Positions 43,614 through 52,771 of a stretch of 64,000 nt of DNA are shown here, in pieces. Each line of letters starts with the position of its first letter. Position 1 is the first letter of the stretch. Both the position numbers and the translations under genes were made by a program. The stretch is from Parabacteroides sp. PH5-46 (lineage in GTDB: Bacteria > Bacteroidota > Bacteroidia > Bacteroidales > Tannerellaceae), in NCBI RefSeq assembly GCF_029892785.1, contig NZ_JARXXA010000007.1, forward strand, positions 1-64,000, read 5' to 3'. The notes under the pieces are model-generated. The model was not told where the DNA came from. It searched no databases and saw only the letters and a list, made by a program, of their open reading frames with translations.

Positions 43614-44150
43614 ATGAAAACTTTAATCATTGTTACTCATCCAAATTTGAGAGAATCTGTTGTAAACAAACGGTGGATAGAAGAGTTAAATAAGTATCCT
43701 GATAAATATCAGGTTCATGATTTATACAAAACTTATCCTGATGAAAAAATTGATGTAGAAAAAGAACAACAATTAATAGAATCTTTCGATAATATTGTAT
43801 TCCAATTCCCTTTATACTGGTTTAGTTCACCTCCTTTGCTTAAAAAGTGGTTTGATGAAGTATTGACTTATGGTTGGGCATATGGTAGTAAAAGTGGATA
43901 CAAAGTGGGTGGTAAAAAAATTGCTCTGGCTATATCAGCGGGAATTGACGAAGAAGATTATTCATCTACTGGTAAATATCGGTATACTTTAAAAGAATTA
44001 ACAAAACCATTCGAAATCATATTCCAGTATGTGAAAGCAGATTACCAATTCTTCTATGCATTTTATGGAATAGAACAAAATCCATCAGTTGAAGATATTG
44101 AAAGTAGTGTAGATGAATATGTTAATTATTTAGAGTCGTTTAGCATATGA
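43614..44150 (+). CDS. NAD(P)H-dependent flavodoxin-fold oxidoreductase
   Basis: A 178-residue protein of the KefF/NQO1-like flavodoxin_2 family: LIIVTHPNLRESVVNKRW at the N-terminus, FQFPLYWFSSPPLLKKWFDE (about residues 64-83) and TYGWAYGSKSGYKVGGKKIA. These enzymes reduce quinones using FMN or FAD. It is divergent from the HxlR regulator. Confidence 0.88.
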   Translation: MKTLIIVTHPNLRESVVNKRWIEELNKYPDKYQVHDLYKTYPDEKIDVEKEQQLIESFDNIVFQFPLYWFSSPPLLKKWFDEVLTYGWAYGSKSGYKVGGKKIALAISAGIDEEDYSSTGKYRYTLKELTKPFEIIFQYVKADYQFFYAFYGIEQNPSVEDIESSVDEYVNYLESFSI

Positions 44151-44186
44151 AATAAATACAGATAAAATAAATAAAGGTTCTGTTAG

Positions 44187-44218
44187 GAAATAAAGCCCCT
44201 TAAATCAAAATGACGATT
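44187..44218. repeat. Inverted copy of the E2 left-end sequence
   Basis: The reverse complement of these 32 bases matches 2587-2618 at the left end of E2 with two mismatches (shared core TCGTCATTTTGATTTAAG). It lies inside E1 in a 380-bp gene-free gap (44151-44530) together with a terminator. Confidence 0.6.
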
Positions 44219-44260
44219 TCAAGGAGTGTATATTTAAGAAATCATGTAGGTTCTATTTTG

Positions 44261-44307
44261 ATAATAATCAAGAGGCTGTCCCAACAGGGTAGCCTCTTGA
44301 TTATTAT
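44261..44307. terminator. Strong terminator
   Basis: A perfect 17-bp inverted repeat with arms 44261-44277 and 44291-44307 (AGAGGCT / AGCCTCT at the loop base) and a 13-base loop, AT-rich outward on both sides. Confidence 0.75.
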
Positions 44308-44530
44308 AGAATCTCTCAATAACATCTTCTCTGAATTAGCCCTTATAGTACATGACACATGGTAGTCATTACATATTGTGTCTGTCATTCTTACCTTGAT
44401 ATTTATATCTATAGATATCTTTCAGCATAGGAATTAGTATATTAGCTGTCAGAAGGCTACAAACTCCTAAGAATGATTTACTAGAAATATTAAGTAAATT
44501 ATATATTCATATTGAGGCTTTTGACAGGCG

Positions 44531-45064
44531 TTAATCTTTCAGTTTGATATAGGATATTTTTACAACTCCATTTCCGTAACACATACTATGCCGCAACTCC
44601 CATCGGGATTCTTTCGGATTGTCAGGGAATAAGGGAATTCCCTGACCAAGAATAATAGGAATATAGGCAATCTGCATTTCATCTACCAAATCGGCGGCAA
44701 GAAGCATTGAAATCAACTCACCTCCGCCAAACAACCAAATATCTTTTCCTGGCTGATTACGCAGATCGAGAATGCGTTCAATCACATTTTCTGTAATGAA
44801 TTTAATATTTCCTTTTTCACTCCAATCATTGCGGGAAACTACATAAACTGCCTTGTCGTCATACGCACCCATTGCATCCATATTTGATAATTCACGCCAA
44901 GAGCGACCACCCATGATGATAGTGTCAATAGAAGCCATAAATTCTTTATAACCATAATTCATTTTTTCTGTAATGGGAAATTCCGAAAGCCACTCGATAT
45001 CACCGTCCGGTTCGGCAATTCGTCCGTCAATAGACGCAGCGATGTAGAGGATAATCTTTTTCAT
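44531..45064 (-). CDS. Dihydrofolate reductase-like (RibD C-terminal) protein
   Basis: A 177-residue member of the RibD_C/DHFR family: IILYIAASIDGRIAEPDGDI, then DTIIMGGRSWREL, DIWLFGGGELISMLLAADLV and IPIILGQGIPLF. These NADPH-dependent reductases are often regulated separately from folate metabolism, and most have unknown substrates. A -7 box and TetR-type palindrome lie 230-280 bp upstream with no gene between. Confidence 0.88.
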   Translation of the reverse strand: MKKIILYIAASIDGRIAEPDGDIEWLSEFPITEKMNYGYKEFMASIDTIIMGGRSWRELSNMDAMGAYDDKAVYVVSRNDWSEKGNIKFITENVIERILDLRNQPGKDIWLFGGGELISMLLAADLVDEMQIAYIPIILGQGIPLFPDNPKESRWELRHSMCYGNGVVKISYIKLKD

Positions 45065-45296
45065 GTTTTCTATTTTTACGTATTATTAATTCTACTTTTT
45101 GATGTCAATAACACGCAAAAAAGAAGCGTGGAACCTACGACCGTCCCACCGCAAGGTACTGGAATACCCAAGAGGAAACGGAAGCAATCCCACGCTATAC
45201 GATACACGTATAGCATGAACATTGCTGTTTTCCTCTTGCCTTGTAAATTTCCAGTTTTTGCGGCAGAATTCAGCGAACATCATGTTATATCTAATA

Positions 45297-45341
45297 AACG
45301 GACAAGTCCGTTATAAATTCTATTTAGCTGATGCAAAGGTA
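45297..45341 (-). promoter_or_regulatory. TetR-type palindrome next to a -7 box
   Basis: AACGGACAAGTCCGTT (45297-45312) has perfect 7-bp arms and 2 central bases, the form of many TetR-family operators. A minus-strand -7 box TACCTTTG is at 45334-45341, so the operator lies just downstream of the transcript start. Transcription would run toward the DHFR-like gene. No TetR gene is nearby. Confidence 0.55.
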
Positions 45342-45819
45342 GTAATTTATTTCAAGTAACTGTATTTTCGCAATCAATGGAGTTCATCAGCACAGCTCTG
45401 CTCCAATCATTTTTTATAGTTTTCTGAACGTAGAATAAGGCTTCATGCACGGGTTCGCATTCAGCATATATTTACATATGACAACGCCAGAAGGGGGTGA
45501 GTGGTCTCCTAATTCGCCACCAGCTTGGTCACGAATTGTATCAATCTCTTTTATTCCGGGTAATTCACCAAGTTCCATAATATCCAACATCTGAAAACGG
45601 ATGTTTGAGATATATTCTGTATGAGAATTATGGAAGAGATTCATAATTGCTGAAGTCGCTGTATATCTTCATTCTCTTCTTTAGAATAAAAATACCGTTT
45701 TTATAAATAGTCATGAGAAAAAGCCATCTACTTCCATGCAATGCCATTGACACCTATTTCCGAAAACCTCTCTATCTCTTATATATATTTGTTGGAAAAA
45801 CAAAGTAACTCAAACAAAT
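45342..45819. other. Intergenic region before HTH genes
   Basis: No gene is called here. A minus-strand open frame (45414-45644) gives IMELGELPGIKEIDTIRDQA and a Cys-containing tail, which looks mildly protein-like but matches nothing I recognise; it may be a gene remnant. The last 60 bases are the leader of the helix-turn-helix gene at 45820 and resemble the leader at 400-457 in E3 (CCTCTC...ATATATTTGT). Confidence 0.4.
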
Positions 45820-46104
45820 ATGAATATTATAGGTGTAGAAAAAGAATCCTTTGATTCCTTCAAAAAGAAGCTGGAACAGATAGCTTCATTAGTTCCAAAA
45901 CACCCCTCTGATAATGCACTGTTCATTGAACAGGAATGGATAGAGAACAAAGAACTTGCAGAGATCTTAAATCTATCTCCTCGTCGTTTGCAGTATCTTC
46001 GGGAAAGTGGAAAACTCTCATTCTCATCTCTTGGAAAGAAAGTTTATTATCGCATATCTGAGGTAAAATATTTATTGGAACAGGGCAAAATCAACTCAAA
46101 ATAA
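45820..46104 (+). CDS. Small helix-turn-helix protein (excisionase-like)
   Basis: A 94-residue close paralogue of 458-748: N-terminus MNIIGVEKESFDSFKKKLEQ, helix-turn-helix LNLSPRRLQYLRESGKLSFS and GKKVYYRISEVKYLLEQGK. It is followed six bases later by the second helix-turn-helix gene. The pair plus integrase forms the recombination module of E1. Confidence 0.78.
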   Translation: MNIIGVEKESFDSFKKKLEQIASLVPKHPSDNALFIEQEWIENKELAEILNLSPRRLQYLRESGKLSFSSLGKKVYYRISEVKYLLEQGKINSK

Positions 46105-46110
46105 TATCTC

Positions 46111-46392
46111 ATGCAACTATACACCAACCAAGATGGCAAAGAACTATTACAGGCATTGAATAATGCCCTGCCTTATATTGAACACATTTTGGAAACGCAT
46201 AAGCCATTATTTGACGGTGAGCGCTACCTGACAAGTGAAGAGCTTTGTTCTATCTTGAAAATAAGCCGCCGCTGTCTACAGGATTATCGTAATAATGGCG
46301 TTTTACCATTTATCCAGTTGCCGGGAAAGGTTCTGTTTCGTGAATCTGATATTAAAAAGGTTTTGGAAGAACGATTTCGTCCGGCGTATTAA
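46111..46392 (+). CDS. Small helix-turn-helix protein (excisionase-like)
   Basis: A 93-residue close paralogue of 756-1049: LTSEELCSILKISRRCLQDY and GKVLFRESDIKKVLEERF. It ends at RPAY, four residues shorter than the E3 copy. It is probably the partner of the preceding gene in excision control. Confidence 0.8.
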   Translation: MQLYTNQDGKELLQALNNALPYIEHILETHKPLFDGERYLTSEELCSILKISRRCLQDYRNNGVLPFIQLPGKVLFRESDIKKVLEERFRPAY

Positions 46393-46439
46393 TTCTATTG
46401 TTGGTTTTGCTTAAATTTGCGTCATAAACAGAACTGCAA

Positions 46440-47111
46440 ATGTCCGATAAAACAGAAAATATGCTCCCTTTTGATATTCAGATAGAAAACCTGCAGAAAA
46501 GTGAATATGAGAAAGTATCCACTCTATTAACAGATGCTTTTGAATCGAACCCTGCTTATGCCTTAATATTTACGAAGAAAGAGAAATTACGGGATGGGTT
46601 ACTCTGGCTATTCAGAACTAATTTATTTTTGATAAACCGAAGAATTTCAGTCAAAAAAGTCGTAAAAGAAAAGGAGTCTGGTAAAATAATAGGTGTATTT
46701 AGCTTGCTACCTCCCGGTGGAGCAAAAGCCAGGTTTAGCGATTACCTACAGATAGGATTGTCTCGATTTGTTTCAAAATTTGGTTTCCAAACTTTGCATA
46801 AAATGTTGGGAATGGATTCTTATAATAAAAAACTTCTTACCAAAGCTATGGGGACAAATGAATATTATTATTTATCGATGGTTGCCATAAAGGAAGAATA
46901 CCGGGGAACTGGCATCGGCTCATTTATGATTACACACTCTTTAGATGAATTGAGACAGGCAAAGGGTAAAAGTCATATAGTCGGACTAACAACTCAACTG
47001 CCTGAAAATGTTACTTTTTATTCCCGGTTAGGGTTCCAAAAGTTGGATGAAGGAGAGGTTCAGTTTAAGCAGGAGCACTATTACAATTATAATATGAAGT
47101 TAGACTTATAG
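46440..47111 (+). CDS. GNAT family N-acetyltransferase
   Basis: A 223-residue GNAT protein: FESNPAYALIFTKKEKLRDG at the N-terminus, then LSMVAIKEEYRGTGIGSFMI with the acetyl-CoA loop (about residues 142-161) and a C-terminal FYSRLGFQKLDEGEV. It sits between the helix-turn-helix pair and the integrase, where E3 has nothing, so it is an insertion of cargo into the module. The substrate is unknown. Confidence 0.85.
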   Translation: MSDKTENMLPFDIQIENLQKSEYEKVSTLLTDAFESNPAYALIFTKKEKLRDGLLWLFRTNLFLINRRISVKKVVKEKESGKIIGVFSLLPPGGAKARFSDYLQIGLSRFVSKFGFQTLHKMLGMDSYNKKLLTKAMGTNEYYYLSMVAIKEEYRGTGIGSFMITHSLDELRQAKGKSHIVGLTTQLPENVTFYSRLGFQKLDEGEVQFKQEHYYNYNMKLDL

Positions 47112-47129
47112 CTTAAAATTGTGTTGATA

Positions 47130-47172
47130 AAAAAACGGCTGAACATTCTTAGGAATGAATCAGCCGTTTTTT
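47130..47172. terminator. Bidirectional terminator before integrase
   Basis: A perfect 13-bp inverted repeat AAAAAACGGCTGA / TCAGCCGTTTTTT with a 17-base loop, a longer version of the one at 1071-1103. Confidence 0.8.
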
Positions 47173-47179
47173 CGTTTGT

Positions 47180-48394
47180 TTACTTCGCAAAGTTTTCCCT
47201 TACCCCTTGCATATCCCTAAGGATGCTTTGATCCAACACTTTCGCATACCGCTGTGTCATTTTTGTATTGGTATGACCAAGCATTTTCGCCACGTTTTCT
47301 AGCGATACATTGTTGGCGAGGGCAACCACGGTCGAAAATGTATGTCGGCCAGAATGGCTCGAAATTTGCTTCTTAATCCCACAGAAATCGGCGATCTCTT
47401 TGAGGTAAGAATTTACCTTTTGGTTACTCATTACCGGAAGTAAAACACCTTTCTTCTGACAAAGCGGATGGTCTTTGTACTTTTCCAATATCTGCAATGG
47501 AATATCAAGCAACGGGATGTTACACATGATTTTAGTTTTCTGCCTGCTTTTACGAATCCACAAATTGCCTTCATTGTCAGAAACAATATGTTCTTCTTTC
47601 AATTCTGATACATCTATGAACGCTAACCCAGTCCAGCACTGGAAGAGAAAAACATCCCGCACCAAATCCAGTCGGGGAATATCAAATTCTTTCGTGCGAA
47701 GTATTTCCAATTCTTCTTTAGTCAGAAACTCTTTATGTACTTCCTGTTCGTGGAATTTGATATTAACAAATGGATTCTTTGTCATCCATTCATTTGCCAG
47801 TGCCATATTGGTGATTTTTTTGATTACTTTCATGTAGCGAATCAGTGTATTCTCTGATAAATTCTTTTCAACTTTTAGAAAATGGATATAATCTTGTATC
47901 AAAGCATGGTTGACTTCTCTAAGCGGAATGTCCTTCACCCGATATTGATTCAGCACCATTTCTTTGAAATATTTCAAGCAGGTGTCAAAACGGGAGATGG
48001 TTACCTTAGCATAATCCTTGCCGATCAACTCCCTACATTTGTCGTTATGCTCCTGAAATACTTTAAAGAACATTTTGTGTTCTTCATCCAATCCGAGGAA
48101 CTTCCGTTTAATTTCCATTGGATTAATAAGTTTGCCTTCTTCTTCCATTTTTCGATGGATTTCAAACAAACGGAGTTTTACGGATTCCAGATAACGGTTA
48201 ATTTCCAACGAAGCGGCATCTTTGCCCGTACATCGTTCTTTGTTCTGATTCCAAAGGTTTGGCTTTACATCACGTTTAAGTTGCATTTCGACTAACTGTC
48301 CTTCAATGGTGATACGCAACATGATTGGCGTATCACCTGTCTTTTTCAACTTTGTTCTTCTCACAAAGAAAAGCACATTAAATGTCTGTTTCAT
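47180..48394 (-). CDS. Tyrosine site-specific integrase of E1
   Basis: A 404-residue CTnDOT-like recombinase. Catalytic residues: Lys in RQKTKIMCNIPLL, HSGRH (H347, R350), GHTNTK (H374) and Tyr383 in QRYAKVL. The N-terminal 150 and C-terminal 60 residues are almost identical to the E3 integrase, while about 155-330 differ more, as if the core-binding and middle catalytic parts came from another lineage. It lies 240 bp from the tRNA-Phe gene, its likely target. Confidence 0.94.
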   Translation of the reverse strand: MKQTFNVLFFVRRTKLKKTGDTPIMLRITIEGQLVEMQLKRDVKPNLWNQNKERCTGKDAASLEINRYLESVKLRLFEIHRKMEEEGKLINPMEIKRKFLGLDEEHKMFFKVFQEHNDKCRELIGKDYAKVTISRFDTCLKYFKEMVLNQYRVKDIPLREVNHALIQDYIHFLKVEKNLSENTLIRYMKVIKKITNMALANEWMTKNPFVNIKFHEQEVHKEFLTKEELEILRTKEFDIPRLDLVRDVFLFQCWTGLAFIDVSELKEEHIVSDNEGNLWIRKSRQKTKIMCNIPLLDIPLQILEKYKDHPLCQKKGVLLPVMSNQKVNSYLKEIADFCGIKKQISSHSGRHTFSTVVALANNVSLENVAKMLGHTNTKMTQRYAKVLDQSILRDMQGVRENFAK

Positions 48395-48577
48395 ACTCTA
48401 AAAATTAATGGTTTAAAGATACTTGAACCATGCTTAATAGAGAGTTTTAAACGATAAGACAATCAGCGACTTACGGTGTCATTCGTGGTCAATTTTTCGT
48501 GGCTTAAAAAATGACCACGATTTAGCCCGAAGGAACTGCTTAGTTTTGCTAAAAATGGAGGATTTCTTGGAAAAAGA

Positions 48578-48609
48578 AAATCCCTGAAATGTTTTATTTT
48601 CAGGGATTT
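48578..48609. terminator. Conserved hairpin between integrase and tRNA-Phe
   Basis: The same 12-bp inverted repeat AAATCCCTGAAA / TTTCAGGGATTT as at 2518-2549, in the same position relative to the integrase and att. Confidence 0.5.
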
Positions 48610-48629
48610 ACCAAATTTGAAGTCTTTTA

Positions 48630-48651
48630 AAAGTGGTGCCACCAGGAATCG
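48630..48651. repeat. att site overlapping tRNA-Phe 3' end, copy 3
   Basis: AAAGTGGTGCCACCAGGAAT plus CG, the same as copy 1, here continuing into the intact tRNA gene. The integrases regenerate the tRNA 3' end on insertion. Confidence 0.8.
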
Positions 48652-48706
48652 AACCGGGGACACAAGGATTTTCAGTCCTTTGCTCTACCAACTGAGCTAT
48701 GGCACC
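48634..48706 (-). tRNA. tRNA-Phe (GAA)
   Basis: A 73-nt tRNA on the minus strand. The acceptor stem is GGTGCCA paired with TGGCACC, discriminator A at 48634; the D arm is AGCTCAGTTGGTAGAGC; the anticodon loop is CTGAAAA with GAA; the T arm is CCCCGGTTCGATTCC-like. The CCA is not encoded. It is the insertion target of the element array. Confidence 0.95.
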
Positions 48707-48775
48707 ATCGTTTTTGATTACGGGTGCAAAGATAGGGGGATTTTTTGAATTTGCAACTCATGTTGGTACTTTTTT

Positions 48776-50971
48776 TTATAATTGTTGAGTGATTTCTATT
48801 AGCCTACTGCTCATATCTGCTGTGGTAAAGGCACTTAGGCCTACTTTCATCAGGTAGTCTCCGGTGTATGTTTTTCCGTTGCTTTGCAGGCGCGAGCTTG
48901 TTCCGGGCATCAGGTTTATTTCTTCTACCTTGTATGTTTTTGCGGGATCGAGTCCTTGTAGCTTGACTGGCAGCAGCTTTTCGCCAAAGCGCGGATGGAT
49001 GTCGTAGGCATACAGGAGAGCTTTATCTTGCCCTTTTGCTACGTGCATAACGGCTGTATGGTTGCTTTCGTAGGGGGACACCAAGCGATAGAAATCGCCA
49101 TCCAGGATTACTTTCTTCAGACGATTATAATTGCTTACAGCTGTTTGGCAATAGGTTAGCTCTTTTTCATCCATTTCCTTCAGGCTGATATCGAAGCCTA
49201 ATTTGCACATCATGGCTACATCTGTACGGAATTTGATACTGGCTCGTTTGTTCCAGCTTGTCACATGGGCAGCCATTGATTTAACAGGGAAGAAGTGCGA
49301 AAATCCCCATTGGATAAACAAACGCTCTACGGGATCGGTATTGTCGCTACACCAAAACTCTGTAAAGTACTTCAGCGCTTCGTAGTCGCAACGGGCTCCT
49401 CCGCCGGAGCAGAGCATCATCGGCAAGTCAGGATATTGCTCCTTTACTCTTCTGAAAACATTATAAACGCCACGTACATGATCGACATACAACTGGTTCT
49501 GCTTCTCTTTCAGGTAGGGAGAGTAGATATTGGTGATCGGGCTGTTGCAATCCCATTTAAAATAGGCCAAATCCAGGTTTTCTTTCATTATATTCTCTAC
49601 TACTCCGAATACATAGTTTTGAACTGCTGGGTTACTCATATCCAACACCAATTGGTTCCTGTAGTAGTATGTTTCCCTGTTTGGCAAACGGATCGCCCAG
49701 TCGGGATGCTTCTCGAAAAGTTCGCTCTTGGGATTTACCATTTCAGGCTCTATCCAGATGCCGAACTTCACACCTGCCTCTTTAGCCGATTTTACCAGGT
49801 GGGGAACGCCGTTCGGCAACTTGCTTTTAGTCACTTCCCAATCGCCCAGCCCGGCCTTATCATTTTCGCGTGGATATTTATTGGCAAACCAGCCATCATC
49901 CAGCAGAAACATATCTACACCAAGGCTTTTGGCTTCTTTCATTAACTCTTCCAGCTTTTTCTCATCAAAGTCAAAGTAGGTTGCTTCCCAGTTGTTCAGA
50001 AGAGTCAAGCGGTCGCCCTTGCCGTCTTTCAACTGATAAGCTCTGGCCCAGTCGTGGAAGTTTCTACTCCCCTGCCCTGTTCCTTTATTGCTTAATGTAA
50101 AGATAAACTCAGGTGTTGCGAAAACCTCATCAGGCTTTAATTCATAGTTCGAGGCATACGGATTAATACCTGAAATAATGCGTAAGCTGCCGGCATTGTC
50201 CACTTCAAATGTAAATTGAAAATTACCGGTCCATCCCAATGTCCCCATCAATACATTACCTTCATTTTCAGAGGGAACAGCATCCAATCCTACTTCAAAA
50301 AACGGACTAACATGCATTGCCGCGCGTGAGCCTAACTTCGTGTCAAGTATTTTCTTCCCGTATTGCAGCTCTTGGGTACTCATATTTACTTCCTTCGCCC
50401 AGTCGCCGCTATATTCGGTCAGAAAGTAGCGGGAATTTTCAAAATACAACATATTAGACGCATAGCGCCAGACACTTACAGGCTTCTTCTCCTTATGTCT
50501 GATTTCGCTCCATGTCTTAATGACATTTTCTTTTTTATATGCAAGATAGTGCAGTGTCACGTCTACCGGATACACCTTATCTTTCAGACAAATAGTCGTT
50601 TCCGTTACATTATCGTCTATTTTCTTGCTTTCGGATGACACAAAGGAGAGAATGGTTGTCATATTGCCATCATTGTGGGTCAGGGCCAATGCTGGTTCAA
50701 AATAATCCTCAGCACCTGATGCCGGATACACCTCCCATCCCCTGGGGGCATTACTTCCGTCAGAGCCTGCCGATGCCCAATAAGACAAATGCGCCAGATC
50801 TGCCTCATACTGCAAGCGAGGACCCAAATACGCTTGATACAAGCGCCCGTTTGGAGCTACGGAGAAGATCAGGTCTGTTTCATTAGTGGAGATACGAATA
50901 GGCGCTTCTTTGGCTCGTAACTGCGTGAAACAAAAGAGCAGAAGCATACATAAAAATAATTCCTTTTTCAT
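48776..50971 (-). CDS. Secreted GH36 alpha-galactosidase
   Basis: A 731-residue glycoside hydrolase of family 36. A signal peptide is at residues 1-20 (LFLCMLLLFCFTQLRA). Typical parts are the N-terminal beta-sandwich, then the catalytic barrel with FLLDDGWFANKYPREND, GIWIEPEMVNPKSEL, the nucleophile Asp in YFKWDCNSPI (about residue 474) and the acid/base Asp in EFWCSDNTDPVERL (about 541). It releases galactose from alpha-galactosides, probably in the periplasm. It is the first core gene after the tRNA. Confidence 0.9.
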   Translation of the reverse strand: MKKELFLCMLLLFCFTQLRAKEAPIRISTNETDLIFSVAPNGRLYQAYLGPRLQYEADLAHLSYWASAGSDGSNAPRGWEVYPASGAEDYFEPALALTHNDGNMTTILSFVSSESKKIDDNVTETTICLKDKVYPVDVTLHYLAYKKENVIKTWSEIRHKEKKPVSVWRYASNMLYFENSRYFLTEYSGDWAKEVNMSTQELQYGKKILDTKLGSRAAMHVSPFFEVGLDAVPSENEGNVLMGTLGWTGNFQFTFEVDNAGSLRIISGINPYASNYELKPDEVFATPEFIFTLSNKGTGQGSRNFHDWARAYQLKDGKGDRLTLLNNWEATYFDFDEKKLEELMKEAKSLGVDMFLLDDGWFANKYPRENDKAGLGDWEVTKSKLPNGVPHLVKSAKEAGVKFGIWIEPEMVNPKSELFEKHPDWAIRLPNRETYYYRNQLVLDMSNPAVQNYVFGVVENIMKENLDLAYFKWDCNSPITNIYSPYLKEKQNQLYVDHVRGVYNVFRRVKEQYPDLPMMLCSGGGARCDYEALKYFTEFWCSDNTDPVERLFIQWGFSHFFPVKSMAAHVTSWNKRASIKFRTDVAMMCKLGFDISLKEMDEKELTYCQTAVSNYNRLKKVILDGDFYRLVSPYESNHTAVMHVAKGQDKALLYAYDIHPRFGEKLLPVKLQGLDPAKTYKVEEINLMPGTSSRLQSNGKTYTGDYLMKVGLSAFTTADMSSRLIEITQQL

Positions 50972-51049
50972 GGTGTGTTATTCTTTAATGGTTAAATAGC
51001 CCAATCCCTTTTCGGAACTGAGCTATTCAACAATTTATATAGATTAAAA

Positions 51050-52543
51050 TCAAGTTTGTTCTTTCAGTATTACATCATGGGCTCCTCCTTCTACTATGCT
51101 GGTAGATGATACGAGGGTTATTTTGGAGAATTTCTGCAGTTCTTCTATCGTTACTGAACCGCAGCTACACATGGTTGCTTTTATTTTCCCCAAGGTGATA
51201 TTCAGGTTGTCTTTCATCTTGCCGGCATAGGGTACATAGCTGTCTACGCCTTCTTCAAATTTAAGAGCTTCGGATCCACCCATGTCGTATCGTTGCCAGT
51301 TCTGCGCACGATTTGAGCCTTCGCCCCAATATTCTTTTACATAATTATTTCCGATCCTCAATTTCTTGGTAGGCGACTCGTCAAAACGGGCAAAATAACG
51401 TCCCATCATCAGGAAGTCTGCTCCCATTGCCAGCGCTAGTACCATGTGGTAATCATGTACCAGTCCGCCATCGCTACAAATCGGGACGTACATGCCTGTT
51501 TTCTCAAGGTGCTTTTTCCGGGCCTCTGCTACATCCATCAAGGCTGTAGCCTGTCCCCTTCCAATACCTTTTTGTTCGCGTGTGATACAAATGGAACCGC
51601 CGCCGATACCTACCTTTATAAAGTCTGCTCCAGCTTCAACCAAGTAATTAAAGCCATCCTGGTCTACTACATTTCCGGCTCCTACTAATACTTTATCGCC
51701 ATATTTCTCTTTAATCCAGACAAGTGTATCACGTTGCCATTCGGAGTATCCGTCTGACGAGTCGATGCACAAAACATCCACTCCGGCATCCACCAAGGCT
51801 GGTACGCGTTCTTCGTAATCGCGGGTATTAATCCCGGCTCCTACCAGAAGTGTTTTATCTTCTCCCGACAATTCATGCGGGTTTTCACGATGATTGTCAT
51901 AATCTTTTCGGAACACGAAATAGGCCAGGTTTTGATCCTTATCTATTATCGGTAACGTATTTAATTTGTTTTCCCACAAAATTTGATTTGCTTCAGACAA
52001 GCTTATACCCAACTGACCGACAATCAGCTTATCAAAAGGGGTCATAAAATCTTTGATCTTCGTATGCGGATTATCTTTTTCCACGCGAAAATCACGACTG
52101 GTTACCAATCCCAGCAGCTTACCGTTAGGGGTACCATCTTCTGTTATTCCGATTGTAGAGTGCCCCATTTCCTTTATTAAAGCCACTACATCAGACAACC
52201 TGTGCTCCGGAGTGAGGTTCGAATCGCTTACAACGAAACCTGCCTTGAATTTTTTCACCTTGCGCACCATTTCGGCCTGGCTCTCAATCGGCTGTGAGCC
52301 GAAAATAAAAGAAAGCCCGCCATTGCGAGCCAACTCTATTGCTAATTCAGGACCAGACACCGATTGCATAATAGCCGAAACGAACGGTATATTCAAGCGG
52401 ATAGCCGGCTTCTCTCCTGCCTTATGCTTTACCAGCGGCGTACGTAATGAAATATTGGTTGGAACACATAGTTTGGTTGTTAATCCCGGAATAAGTAGAT
52501 ATTCCCCAAAGGTCCTTGAGACATCGTTTAAGTAGATCGCCAT
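51050..52543 (-). CDS. guaB: IMP dehydrogenase
   Basis: A 497-residue IMPDH: TIM barrel with [20 protein letters not shown], an inserted CBS pair (about residues 100-230), the catalytic Cys in [18 protein letters not shown] (about 318) and the C-terminal flap with [15 protein letters not shown]. It converts IMP to XMP, the first step toward GMP. It is divergent from purH, which makes IMP, across a 419-bp gap. Confidence 0.94.
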   Translation of the reverse strand: MAIYLNDVSRTFGEYLLIPGLTTKLCVPTNISLRTPLVKHKAGEKPAIRLNIPFVSAIMQSVSGPELAIELARNGGLSFIFGSQPIESQAEMVRKVKKFKAGFVVSDSNLTPEHRLSDVVALIKEMGHSTIGITEDGTPNGKLLGLVTSRDFRVEKDNPHTKIKDFMTPFDKLIVGQLGISLSEANQILWENKLNTLPIIDKDQNLAYFVFRKDYDNHRENPHELSGEDKTLLVGAGINTRDYEERVPALVDAGVDVLCIDSSDGYSEWQRDTLVWIKEKYGDKVLVGAGNVVDQDGFNYLVEAGADFIKVGIGGGSICITREQKGIGRGQATALMDVAEARKKHLEKTGMYVPICSDGGLVHDYHMVLALAMGADFLMMGRYFARFDESPTKKLRIGNNYVKEYWGEGSNRAQNWQRYDMGGSEALKFEEGVDSYVPYAGKMKDNLNITLGKIKATMCSCGSVTIEELQKFSKITLVSSTSIVEGGAHDVILKEQT

Positions 52544-52741
52544 ATTGATTAATTTTGCTAATGAAAGAATAATCGCACAAAATTAATCATTTCTCCTGAG
52601 ATAATAAAATTCAATTTGTTTGTTTTTAGCAAACGTATTAAAAATGCCCGTATTTTTCCGTTACAGCCCCGTCAGGATGCAAGTTTCTTTGGGTTCTATG
52701 ATTGTTGAATTGAAATCCCACATATGTTGAACTTATGTTCT

Positions 52742-52771
52742 ACAACTGTTGAACATGAGTTCAACAGTTGT
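52742..52771. repeat. Long palindrome in guaB-purH gap
   Basis: Arms ACAACTGTTGAAC (52742-52754) and GTTCAACAGTTGT (52759-52771) are perfect 13-bp complements with a 4-base centre. Further GTTGAA/TTCAAC units lie on both sides (52725-52796). It could be an operator or a bidirectional terminator-like structure between two purine genes. Confidence 0.6.

Larger units (their letters stand above)
17037..48651. mobile_element. Integrative element E1 at tRNA-Phe (~31.6 kb)
   Basis: The segment between att copy 2 and the tRNA-Phe gene has the integrase next to the tRNA gene, mobAB and traA/traD-like genes, rteC, and a large defence block at the end away from the integrase. No T4 coupling protein, VirB4-like or pore gene is present, so it looks like a mobilizable or transfer-defective relative of CTnDOT-type elements. 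As the tRNA-proximal element it was probably the last to arrive. Confidence 0.65.

Noticed and set aside
44261-44307. Inverted repeat as an insertion-sequence end
   Set aside because: The 17-bp arms are adjacent with a 13-base loop and there is no transposase, so a terminator fits better.
45092-45316. Two antisense open frames between the DHFR-like gene and the TetR-type operator
   Set aside because: Neither resembles a protein family; one begins inside the leader after the operator. Treated as gene-free leader.
48578-48609. Hairpin as a second tRNA
   Set aside because: It has no cloverleaf; it is a simple stem-loop duplicated at the E3 end.
2592-48651. CRISPR array
   Set aside because: Several short repeats were seen, but none are regularly spaced with unique spacers, and no cas genes are present.
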